Positions 1 through 6,221 of a DNA stretch of 6,820 nucleotides are shown one piece after another. Positions within the stretch are counted from its first letter, which is position 1. Each line of letters opens with the position of its first letter. Source of the DNA: Desulfurellaceae bacterium (GTDB lineage: Bacteria; Campylobacterota_A; Desulfurellia; JAGGSF01). The position numbers and the translations under genes were made by a program. The notes under the pieces were generated by a model, which saw only the letters and a program-made list of their open reading frames with translations, searched no databases and had not been told where the DNA came from. The stretch lies in assembly GCA_023128455.1 (NCBI GenBank), contig JAGMDW010000071.1:1-6820 (forward strand). Direction: 5' to 3'.

Positions 1-2
1 TC

Positions 3-584
3 CTGAATGTTGAAAGAACGGTGAAAGAATTTGAGTCTGCCGGTGTATGCGGCATTCATATAGAAGACCAGGTGTCTCTCAAAAGATGTGGCCACCTTCA
101 AGGGAAAGAGGTTACCTCTCAACAGGAGATGATAGATAAGATAAAAGCAGCTACAGAGGCAAGAGAAGATAAGGATTTTTTAATAATGGCAAGAATAGAT
201 GCGAGGAGTCCTCTGGGATTTGAAGAGGCGGTGAAAAGAGGACAGGCATATTTAGAGGCAGGCGCAGATATGATATTTCCAGAAGCATTAGAATCGAGAG
301 AGGAATTTAAGACCTATTCCAAAGAGGTGAATGGTGATTTACTTGCGAACATGACAGAATTTGGGAAGAGTCCCTATATCTCTGCTAAAGAGTTTGAGCA
401 GATGGGATACAAGATAGTAATATTCCCCGTTACCACACTGAGAATGGCTATGAAAGCCACATTTCATGTATTAAAAGAGATAAAAGAAACAGGCAGTCAA
501 AAGAATTCTATTCCTTTAATGTATGCCAGAGATGAGCTTTATAAACTCATCAATTATGATGAGTTTATAAAGAAATATGTATGA
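3..584 (+). CDS. prpB: Methylisocitrate lyase (PrpB-like), 5'-truncated by the window edge
   Basis: Member of the isocitrate lyase/PEP mutase superfamily. PrpB cleaves 2-methylisocitrate to pyruvate and succinate in the cytoplasmic 2-methylcitrate cycle of propionate breakdown. The frame is open to the left edge, and the residues before the GTG at 21 (LNVERT) fit the family, so that GTG is internal. 193 residues are visible; family members are near 290-300, so about 100 N-terminal residues lie outside. In fragment numbering: the IEDQ metal-site region at 20-23, the catalytic-loop motif KRCGH at 27-31 with nucleophile-type Cys29, MARIDAR at 62-68, MIFPEA at 90-95 and MTEFG at 117-121. TEFG, FPEA and the GSQK...INY tail match PrpB better than my recollection of dimethylmalate lyases, which remain the main alternative. 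The stop overlaps the next start by 8 bp. The last codons form a long perfect inverted repeat. Confidence 0.88.
   Translation: MNVERTVKEFESAGVCGIHIEDQVSLKRCGHLQGKEVTSQQEMIDKIKAATEAREDKDFLIMARIDARSPLGFEEAVKRGQAYLEAGADMIFPEALESREEFKTYSKEVNGDLLANMTEFGKSPYISAKEFEQMGYKIVIFPVTTLRMAMKATFHVLKEIKETGSQKNSIPLMYARDELYKLINYDEFIKKYV
537..572 (+). promoter_or_regulatory. Perfect 15-bp inverted repeat (16 bp with one extra A-T pair) ahead of the prpF-like start
   Basis: Left arm 537-551 (CTTTATAAACTCATC) is the exact reverse complement of right arm 558-572 (GATGAGTTTATAAAG). The six-base spacer AATTAT allows one further A-T pair, leaving a four-base loop. The structure lies wholly inside the last codons of the prpB-like gene and ends 4 bases before the ATG at 577, over the zone where a ribosome binding site should be. 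GATGAG also occurs at 531-536 and can pair with CTCATC at 546-551, so a weaker alternative hairpin competes for the same left-arm segment. As RNA, a ribosome finishing prpB would melt it and free the next start, giving strict translational coupling. It could also be a DNA operator. No T-run follows, so it is not a typical intrinsic terminator. The repeat is seen directly; its role is inferred. Confidence 0.6.
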
Positions 585-1662
585 TCTTTTCGGCATACCC
601 GCTGTTGTATATCGTGGTGGTACCAGTAGAGGGTTGTTTTTTCATGAAAAAGATCTTCCAGAAAGAAATTTCTGGGATGATATATTCTTGAGTGCCATTG
701 GAAGTCCTGATAGGAGAGAAATAGATGGTTTGGGTGGTGCAACTTCGCATACCAGTAAAGTAGTGGTAATTTCAAAAAAGGATGAGTATATAAGCTACCT
801 CTTTGCACAGGTAGGAATAGATGAGGCTATTGTTGATTATAAGGGAATGTGTGGGAATCTGCTTTCTGCCGTAGGACCATTTGCTATAGATGGGGGTCTT
901 GTAGAAGCAAAAGAGCCAAAGACAAGTGTGAAGATATTAAATGTTAACACTGGAAAAAGGTTTGAAGTTGTTGTCCCTGTAAAAAATGGGAAGTCTGTTA
1001 CTCAAGGGGATTACTCTATCGCCGGCGTTCAAAAAAGTGGAGCAAAGATAACTATAAAATACATTGAACCTGCAGGGGCGAAAACGGGAAAACTATTTCC
1101 CACCGGAAGAAGGAAAGAAACATTGAATATTGGTAGAGAAGCTGTTGAGGTATCCATCTTAGATGTATCAAATCCGATGGTTTTTATAAGAGCAGAGGAT
1201 GTGAATATAGATTTAAAAATATGGGACAAGAAAAGCTCAATTGATAGATTGAATGAAATAAGGGATTATGTGGCTTGTATTTTAGGATTTGCAGAGAATT
1301 TAGAAAAGGCGTCTTTAAAGTCAGCAGCCATTCCCAAGATAGCATTGGTTCAATCTTCAAAAGACGAAAATGCCGATATTGTCTCCTTTATGCTTTCTAT
1401 GGGCAGAGTGCATGAAAGTTACGCTGCAACGGGGGCGGTATGCATAGGAGCGGCATCTAAAATTCCAGGGACAGTCGTATATGAACTTGCCAAAAAAAAT
1501 GGAGATAAATTGAACATTCTACATCCTTCTGGCATCATGGATGTAAAAACAGAAATAGAACTTAACAATGAGATAAACATAAAGAGTATTTCTACGGGGA
1601 GGACAGCCCGCCGGCTGATGGACGGTAAGGTATATGTTCCCAAAAGTATTTTAACAAGCTAA
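577..1662 (+). CDS. prpF: PrpF/methylitaconate isomerase-family protein (2-methylaconitate isomerase candidate)
   Basis: A 361-residue cytoplasmic protein of the PrpF (DUF453) family, which has two diaminopimelate-epimerase-like domains. Characterised members shift a double bond or isomerise cis/trans in small tri- or dicarboxylates: PrpF acts on 2-methylaconitate with AcnD, Mii on methylitaconate, and others on oxalomesaconate. Seen here: RGGTSRG at 13-19; IDGLGGATSHTSK at 49-61, with Lys61 in the place of the catalytic lysine; MCGN at 91-94, with Cys92 as the catalytic cysteine; GAKTGKLFPTG at 167-177; GRVHESYAATGAVCIGAA at 276-293; HPSG at 316-319; and RTARRLMDGKVYVP near the C terminus. 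The length is slightly below the usual 370-400. The start overlaps prpB by 8 bp and has no good Shine-Dalgarno site, so coupling is likely. The PrpB partner favours the methylcitrate role. Mii in a nicotinate-type pathway is the main alternative. Confidence 0.85.
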   Translation: MYDLFGIPAVVYRGGTSRGLFFHEKDLPERNFWDDIFLSAIGSPDRREIDGLGGATSHTSKVVVISKKDEYISYLFAQVGIDEAIVDYKGMCGNLLSAVGPFAIDGGLVEAKEPKTSVKILNVNTGKRFEVVVPVKNGKSVTQGDYSIAGVQKSGAKITIKYIEPAGAKTGKLFPTGRRKETLNIGREAVEVSILDVSNPMVFIRAEDVNIDLKIWDKKSSIDRLNEIRDYVACILGFAENLEKASLKSAAIPKIALVQSSKDENADIVSFMLSMGRVHESYAATGAVCIGAASKIPGTVVYELAKKNGDKLNILHPSGIMDVKTEIELNNEINIKSISTGRTARRLMDGKVYVPKSILTS

Positions 1663-1669
1663 GTCCTGT
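1663..1669. other. Seven-base convergent gene junction without a visible terminator
   Basis: Only 7 bases separate the TAA of the PrpF-like gene (1660-1662) from the TAA of the opposite-strand AsmA-like gene (1670-1672). No GC-rich stem followed by a T-run is present on either strand. The nearest palindrome is a short AT-only type stem at 1679-1695, inside the AsmA-like coding end. Transcripts of the two blocks must overlap or end inside the neighbouring gene. Confidence 0.6.
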
Positions 1670-2443
1670 TTAGTTGCCAAAGATTTTTAATCTTTCCAGG
1701 AATTTATGGATTTTGGATTTAACATTCTTGTTATATTTTTCCAACCCTTGTTTTAATGTTTCCATGCCTTTTCCACCAATATGTTCAAGGCCAGTAGATA
1801 CTTTATCTATAGATATTCCGATATTATACAATCCAGCGGATACTATTGTTTTCAAAACTATTACCCGGATTATTTCCTCTGTGCTATTGAGATTTTTAAA
1901 TTCTTCACGATTAAGAGCAATAGGTATTGTCAATTGTTTAGGCCTCTCCCCTTTTGAATAATCTACAAATTTTACATGATCAACAGTCAGAATTAGTTTG
2001 TCAATCTTTACTTCTGTTTCCTTCTTTTTTTTGGCTTTTTGGGGAGAACCTGTTTCCTCAGCAATTGACTTTAGCCGATTCAAGTTTACCTCTCCGATCT
2101 CATTCCTGACTATTGTTATCTCGTTGACATTTATCTTCATTTTAGTGCAATGCATCTTATGGTGAAGTAATGGTCCAGGTTCGTAATCCAAGTATATCAA
2201 TGGTACCTTTGCAAGTGTTTCTCCTTTAAACCCCTCAGGGTTATAGATTGTTAATCCCTTAATCTGGATAGTGCTCTGAAATAGTCCAATATTAATTTTG
2301 TCAATCGATGTATTTATTCCTATTGCTTTTTTTATTCCCACTTGTACTGCGTGTTTTATAAGCACGCTTTTGCCTAATAGTAGAGCAGTTATTATGATTA
2401 CTACTGAAATGCTTATCCATTTTAAGACTTTTTTGATTTTCAT
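1670..2443 (-). CDS. AsmA/DUF748-like membrane-anchored protein
   Basis: A 257-residue protein with a short basic N terminus, one hydrophobic segment at about residues 9-29 (signal anchor) and a soluble remainder expected on the outer face of the inner membrane. The stretch at 45-127 has the alternating pattern of AsmA-like and DUF748 proteins: INIGLFQSTIQIKGLTIYNP, then GFKGETLAKVPLIYLDYEPG and an EVNLNRLK segment, as in the N-terminal beta-rich repeat of that superfamily. A lysine-rich linker (about 136-145) and a second short beta segment (KLILTVDHVKFVDYS) follow. The C terminus is helical and basic. Full AsmA proteins exceed 600 residues, so this is a short version. Such proteins are tied to outer-membrane lipid homeostasis or transport, but no specific activity can be read here. 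It is the last gene of the minus-strand operon, 42 bp after the UPF0282 gene, with its own good ribosome binding site. Confidence 0.65.
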   Translation of the reverse strand: MKIKKVLKWISISVVIIITALLLGKSVLIKHAVQVGIKKAIGINTSIDKINIGLFQSTIQIKGLTIYNPEGFKGETLAKVPLIYLDYEPGPLLHHKMHCTKMKINVNEITIVRNEIGEVNLNRLKSIAEETGSPQKAKKKKETEVKIDKLILTVDHVKFVDYSKGERPKQLTIPIALNREEFKNLNSTEEIIRVIVLKTIVSAGLYNIGISIDKVSTGLEHIGGKGMETLKQGLEKYNKNVKSKIHKFLERLKIFGN

Positions 2444-2450
2444 TTATTCT

Positions 2451-2457
2451 CTCCTTT
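2451..2457 (-). promoter_or_regulatory. Shine-Dalgarno site of the AsmA-like gene
   Basis: On the minus strand AAAGGAG lies 7 bases before the ATG at 2443-2441. It is one of two clear ribosome binding sites in the minus-strand operon and supports this start. It implies translation independent of the upstream UPF0282 gene. Confidence 0.75.
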
Positions 2458-2485
2458 ATTCTAAGTTTTTATGATACAGAAATTT

Positions 2486-3400
2486 TTAGAGAAACTTCCT
2501 ATAAAATTGTGCATTTATTTCACCTATGCTGTAAGCCTCATGCCACCCTTCAGGTACGGGCATCTTTTTATACCATAACCTGCGGTTTGCCTCAAGCAAT
2601 CTGCGGCGGCGGCCCATAAAATCGGCAGCACACATAACCCTTTTTCCTGTAACATAAGATAGGCGGTTTAGCCATCTTTCTCCCTCCAGACAGCGCAATA
2701 GATGATGATCAAGTATTAAGGTTTCAACCTCTTGTGCTAATCTTAAAGCCCTTTGCCAGGCATTTTCTCTCATTTTCCTGGTAAGACGAGGCAGATAAAT
2801 AGGCGGACCGGATGCTAAAACTGTAGTAGCCTTCCATTTTAATATTGTTTCTATGGATTCATCGTTTAGCATTTCTATGTCTGAGGCATGAACAAAAACC
2901 TCTTTTCCTTCTTCAATCCGTGTCATCATCACATATCCGTTACCTATCTCTCCGTGAGGAACGGAATGAGAAAATGACAGTATTCCATCGTTTAAACCCT
3001 CTGCACTTGTTAATTTTCTACTTAGTATCTTTTCCAAGGCTTTTGTTCTTTGGAGTTGGTGATAAGAAATATTTTCTTTCCCTTTTGCCCAGATTCTTGC
3101 AGTTTTAAAAAGCTCAACTACACTTTGCGCAGAGAGCTGGTAAGGATTGGCATCTACCAAAGGTATATGATCGCCATGAAAGTGGCTGAGGACAACATCC
3201 GTTGCACCTTTGAGTGCTTCTCTGATTTTATCTTTTACAATTTCAGAGGCTGCGACTTGGACTGGATGAGGAAGTAAACCATGTCGTCTATAACCCAATG
3301 CAACCCCGGGGTCTATGACTATTCTGCGGCTCTTTGTTTTTATTAAACAGGAAAGACCCCTGACACCCAATGATTCTACGCCGAGTATTTCTATCTGCAT
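2486..3400 (-). CDS. UPF0282-family metallo-beta-lactamase-fold hydrolase
   Basis: A 304-residue protein whose N terminus (ESLGVRGLS at 9-17, IDPGVALG at 29-36, LPHP at 43-46) matches the UPF0282 family as I know it, mostly archaeal proteins of the metallo-beta-lactamase superfamily with unknown substrate. The metal motif HFHGDH is at 73-78 (SHFHGDHIP). Other likely ligands are His145 or His149 (SHSVPHG), Asp174 (HASDIE) and His232/His233 (DHH). No signal peptide or membrane segment is seen, so it should be cytoplasmic. The arginine-rich C-terminal part (GRRRRLLEANRR, 263-274) is notable. Hand-counted G+C is about 43%, against about 34% in part of the next gene upstream, and several arginine codons are CGC/CGG where neighbours mainly use AGA. 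That may mark a separate origin. The start lies 1 bp after the reductase stop with no Shine-Dalgarno site, so translation is probably coupled. Confidence 0.82.
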   Translation of the reverse strand: MQIEILGVESLGVRGLSCLIKTKSRRIVIDPGVALGYRRHGLLPHPVQVAASEIVKDKIREALKGATDVVLSHFHGDHIPLVDANPYQLSAQSVVELFKTARIWAKGKENISYHQLQRTKALEKILSRKLTSAEGLNDGILSFSHSVPHGEIGNGYVMMTRIEEGKEVFVHASDIEMLNDESIETILKWKATTVLASGPPIYLPRLTRKMRENAWQRALRLAQEVETLILDHHLLRCLEGERWLNRLSYVTGKRVMCAADFMGRRRRLLEANRRLWYKKMPVPEGWHEAYSIGEINAQFYRKFL

Positions 3401-3401
3401 A

Positions 3402-4550
3402 TCACTTAAATATAGAGCGAATCACTAAAGGAATAAACCTATAAGGAGGAATGATACACAGTATTTCACGCCAGGTAGCAGGATATTTCCACATTTTTTT
3501 TGCTATCTTACTCAAATAATCTATATCTATATTATTTTCTACCAATTCTTTGCAATGAGAAACAAAAGATACAAATCTATCTCTCTCTTCATCCGAAATC
3601 CTGCATCTTATTTTGTGAATAAGCATCCCAAAATAAAGTTCTCTTCCTATCTTTTTTCTCCAATTTCTTTCATATTTTGAAAGCTTTTTTATGTCTTCAG
3701 AAAATATCACCTCTTTAATTGCATTAGCTGCTTCCTTTGCACATGTTATTCCTGTATATAATCCCCCTCCCGAGGTGGGTTTCACCTGTCCTGCCGCATC
3801 GCCTACCAATAAAACATTTCCCTTCACCGTATTTTTTCTTGCCCCAATAGGAATAACTCCTCCTGTAATTTTCAATTTTTCATCCGTAAATCGGTTTAAA
3901 AAATTTTTAAAATAGAAATAAGGATTTTCTTGAGAAGCCAGACCAATTCTCGCCGTACCATTTTCTGGTATAATCCATGAAAAAAATGAAGGAGCAATGT
4001 CTTTTCCCCAGAAGACCTCTACCTCTTCTTTATTGTGGGGTATGTATGTTTGAAATGCATATAAATTTGTGTTTACAGGCGGAAAGGAAAACCATTTTGC
4101 CACATTACTCAAAGCTCCATCTGCACCCACAATAATTCTTGCTCTTACAGTTTTTAATCCATCTTTATTCCTTAATAGAATAGCATTACCATCATTTCTT
4201 ATGGCTTTTGTATTTAATTCAAATTCTACTTTTTTCTTTTTTATTGCTCTTTTGAATATGATTTGATCAAATTTATCTCTCTTTATAACGAATAAATTTT
4301 CTTTTGTATTTACAACAGCAGACTTTCCTTTAGGTGAATGAATGACTATTTTATTTTTTTGTTTCAGTATTGATTTATATGCATCTGCTTCCTTTATACA
4401 TCTTTCACTGACAAAGCCTGCACATCTTATGGGTTTGCCTATCTCTTTGTCTTCCTCCACTACTAAAACAGAGACCTCATCTCCTATTTCTTCTGCTAAG
4501 ATGCATCCTGTAGGTCCACCTCCAATTATGACTACATCAAAATCCCACAT
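3402..4550 (-). CDS. Geranylgeranyl-reductase-family FAD-dependent oxidoreductase
   Basis: A 382-residue flavoprotein from the ATG at 4550. The N-terminal Rossmann motif GGGPTG (10-15) follows the beta strand VVIIGG and binds FAD. KPIRCAGFVS (39-48) carries the conserved region with a cysteine (Cys43) seen in geranylgeranyl reductases. IVGADGALS (140-148) and LLVGDAAGQVKPTSGGGLYTG (247-267) are the second FAD contacts typical of this group. FSWIIP (190-195) corresponds to the YxWxFP lipid-site motif, in degenerate form. Family members hydrogenate isoprenoid double bonds: archaeal di-ether lipids, dolichyl chains, phytyl groups or menaquinone tails. The C-terminal part is basic and hydrophobic, compatible with membrane association. 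The gene overlaps the DUF218 gene by 14 bp. A TTG at 4568 would add six residues but is less convincing. The substrate is not readable; its neighbour makes a polyprenyl carrier a candidate. Confidence 0.8.
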   Translation of the reverse strand: MWDFDVVIIGGGPTGCILAEEIGDEVSVLVVEEDKEIGKPIRCAGFVSERCIKEADAYKSILKQKNKIVIHSPKGKSAVVNTKENLFVIKRDKFDQIIFKRAIKKKKVEFELNTKAIRNDGNAILLRNKDGLKTVRARIIVGADGALSNVAKWFSFPPVNTNLYAFQTYIPHNKEEVEVFWGKDIAPSFFSWIIPENGTARIGLASQENPYFYFKNFLNRFTDEKLKITGGVIPIGARKNTVKGNVLLVGDAAGQVKPTSGGGLYTGITCAKEAANAIKEVIFSEDIKKLSKYERNWRKKIGRELYFGMLIHKIRCRISDEERDRFVSFVSHCKELVENNIDIDYLSKIAKKMWKYPATWREILCIIPPYRFIPLVIRSIFK

Positions 4551-5262
4551 GATACCATAGAATGCCAAAATATTCGTGAAATGCTAAGTTGCATTTTCTC
4601 AAGTTTCGGGGATTAGGGAAAAAATCTAAGATGTTGTATTGTTTATCTCTCTCAAAATCACAGGGACAAGGTATAGGATTTGTGCCATACCTTTTAAATA
4701 TATATAGAGCACGGGGCATATGATAAGCAGAGGTTACCAGAAGAAATGGTTTTTTTCTTAAAGATAGTTTCAAATTAAAGGCACTTTCCCGGGTATTTCT
4801 TGACCTTGTATCCACTATTATTTTTTCTTCTGGAACGCCAAATTTCTTCATGAGTTCTTCTACAAATATTGCTTCTCTTTCTCTTTTGTTGATAGGATTG
4901 TTGCCAGAGATAATTATTCTTACATTTTTATTGTTTTCAAAAGATATGCGTAATGCTTCCACCGTTCTGTACAGCATACTTTTACTCAATTTGCTGGTTA
5001 AAGGTAAATCAGCATGTTTCACGCCACCTGTTAAAACAACAACTGTATTTAGATGCTGTTTACATTGTCTATATTTTCCTTCCAGAGGGTAAATGATTAG
5101 ATCAGCAGTAGGGGAAATAGAAAAGACATAATATAAAAAGATAGAAAGGATGACAAAAATCTTCCCTATCTTTTTATTGAAGAGGACCAAACCGGCGATA
5201 AGTAAGATAAACAAAAATACACTGGGCAAAAGAAATTGTTGCAAAATCTTAAATGTAATCAT
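4537..5262 (-). CDS. DUF218 (YdcF/ElyC/SanA-type) membrane protein
   Basis: A 241-residue protein with two hydrophobic segments near the N terminus (about 8-28 and 33-50), followed by a DUF218 domain. Domain landmarks: NTVVVLTGG (72-80), RIIISG (115-120), the stretch FGVPEEKIIVDTRSRNTRESA (141-161) with the family's S-x-NT-x-E pattern, LLVTSAYHMPRA (174-185) and a late HEY (229-231). E. coli ElyC, with the same layout of two membrane segments and a C-terminal DUF218 domain, affects peptidoglycan and undecaprenyl-phosphate metabolism. No enzymatic reaction is firmly established for the family. The start overlaps the transferase stop by 4 bp (ATGA) and has no Shine-Dalgarno site, so it should be translated by reinitiation. 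Its place between a polyprenyl-phosphate transferase and an isoprenoid reductase fits a role in lipid-carrier homeostasis. Confidence 0.82.
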   Translation of the reverse strand: MITFKILQQFLLPSVFLFILLIAGLVLFNKKIGKIFVILSIFLYYVFSISPTADLIIYPLEGKYRQCKQHLNTVVVLTGGVKHADLPLTSKLSKSMLYRTVEALRISFENNKNVRIIISGNNPINKREREAIFVEELMKKFGVPEEKIIVDTRSRNTRESAFNLKLSLRKKPFLLVTSAYHMPRALYIFKRYGTNPIPCPCDFERDKQYNILDFFPNPRNLRKCNLAFHEYFGILWYHVGF

Positions 5263-6221
5263 AGATAAACCAGAACCGCTAATGCCCCAAATATTGTCTC
5301 AATACCCATCAGGGACAAAACCAGATTTCTTTCACTGATGCCGCCAGAAATCTTCATAATAAGCTGACATAAACCTACAGGATTACTATTGGGACAATAG
5401 AGTTTACCATTTTTATACAAACCAAAACTCTTCGGTAGCTTATAAGGCAATTTTATTAAAAAATCAACAATATGGGGAATAACGATAATGACACCTGCCT
5501 TTTCAAAATTACCTAAGATTACACAGCAGGCTATTACAGCCCCTATGGATAGTGTTCCTGCATCACCGATGAAAACCTTGGCTGGATACCAGTTGTAATA
5601 TAAAGTAGCAAAAAGCGCCCCCAATGCTACGGCTAAAATATAGAGTGCAGTTGTAGATTCTACCATGTAGGCAACAACAGATAAAAAAATCATAGCTACA
5701 ATGCCCATTCCTACCTCCAGGCCATTAAATCCTGCCAGCATGTTCCATGCATTTGAAGCACCCGTTACACCGATGGGAACAAGTAAAAGTGGGTAGAGAA
5801 TGCCAAAATAAACCTGACCTATAAAAGGAAGAGACATAGTTGGTGTACCGGCTTTAATGGCAGATAGTGGCAAGGCAGCGAACAAGGGGAAAATGGCTTT
5901 AATTTTTTGTCTAATATTCAAAAAATCATCCATAATACCTATTAAACCTATGATAAGAACAACGGACAAAACAGCGAGCAAAGAGAAAACATCTACTGGA
6001 AGATTCTTTTGTAAGAATGTTTTCCATCCTATAAGTAAAACAATGCTCAAGGAAAAGGAAAAAATAATAACCATTCCTCCCATCTCCGGAACCATTCTTT
6101 CGCCGCTCTTGTGCATATCCTTTCCTGTAATTTTTCTTCTAACAAAACACCTGATGTGATAGGGAAAAAGAATAAAGGCAATAAAAAAGGAAAATAAAAA
6201 GAGGATAGAAATTATATACAT
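5259..6221 (-). CDS. Archaeal-type polyprenyl-phosphate sugar-1-phosphate transferase (AglH/MraY superfamily)
   Basis: A 320-residue polytopic membrane protein, roughly ten hydrophobic segments, of glycosyltransferase family 4. These enzymes move a HexNAc-1-phosphate from a UDP-sugar to a polyprenyl phosphate on the cytoplasmic face. Seen: DMHKSGERMVPEMGG (35-49), the donor/lipid entry motif; GIMDD (95-99) with the paired catalytic-type aspartates 98 and 99; NAWNMLAGFNGLEVG (157-171); FIGDAGT (217-223) with Asp220. The last cytoplasmic loop, YKNGKLYCPNSNPVGLCQ (269-286) then IMKISGGISERN, lacks the histidine-rich motif of MraY/WecA and resembles archaeal AglH and eukaryotic DPAGT1. The likely product is therefore GlcNAc-PP-polyprenol or similar; the exact sugar is unknown. 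It starts within the end of the aminopeptidase gene (10-bp overlap) with a strong Shine-Dalgarno site. It is unlikely to be the organism's peptidoglycan MraY. Confidence 0.85.
   Translation of the reverse strand: MYIISILFLFSFFIAFILFPYHIRCFVRRKITGKDMHKSGERMVPEMGGMVIIFSFSLSIVLLIGWKTFLQKNLPVDVFSLLAVLSVVLIIGLIGIMDDFLNIRQKIKAIFPLFAALPLSAIKAGTPTMSLPFIGQVYFGILYPLLLVPIGVTGASNAWNMLAGFNGLEVGMGIVAMIFLSVVAYMVESTTALYILAVALGALFATLYYNWYPAKVFIGDAGTLSIGAVIACCVILGNFEKAGVIIVIPHIVDFLIKLPYKLPKSFGLYKNGKLYCPNSNPVGLCQLIMKISGGISERNLVLSLMGIETIFGALAVLVYL

Noticed and set aside
21..23. GTG as the start codon of the lyase gene
   Set aside because: The frame is open to the left edge, the residues before it fit PrpB, and about 100 N-terminal residues would be missing; the gene is cut by the window.
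1029..1643. Minus-strand open frames inside the PrpF-like gene
   Set aside because: They are antisense to conserved PrpF motifs and show no recognisable domain.
1679..1695. Seven-bp palindrome AAAGATT-TTT-AATCTTT near the convergent junction as a terminator
   Set aside because: The stem is very AT-rich, lies inside the AsmA-like coding end and is not followed by a T-run; stems of this size are expected by chance here.
4551..4568. TTG at 4568 as the start of the reductase, adding six residues
   Set aside because: The ATG at 4550 places the usual short lead (MWDFD) before the FAD-binding strand. The extension lengthens the overlap to 32 bp and has no ribosome binding site.
4579..4596. Six-bp inverted repeat AAATGC/GCATTT at the end of the DUF218 gene
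   Set aside because: It is short, coding and not positioned near a start or stop in a way that suggests function.
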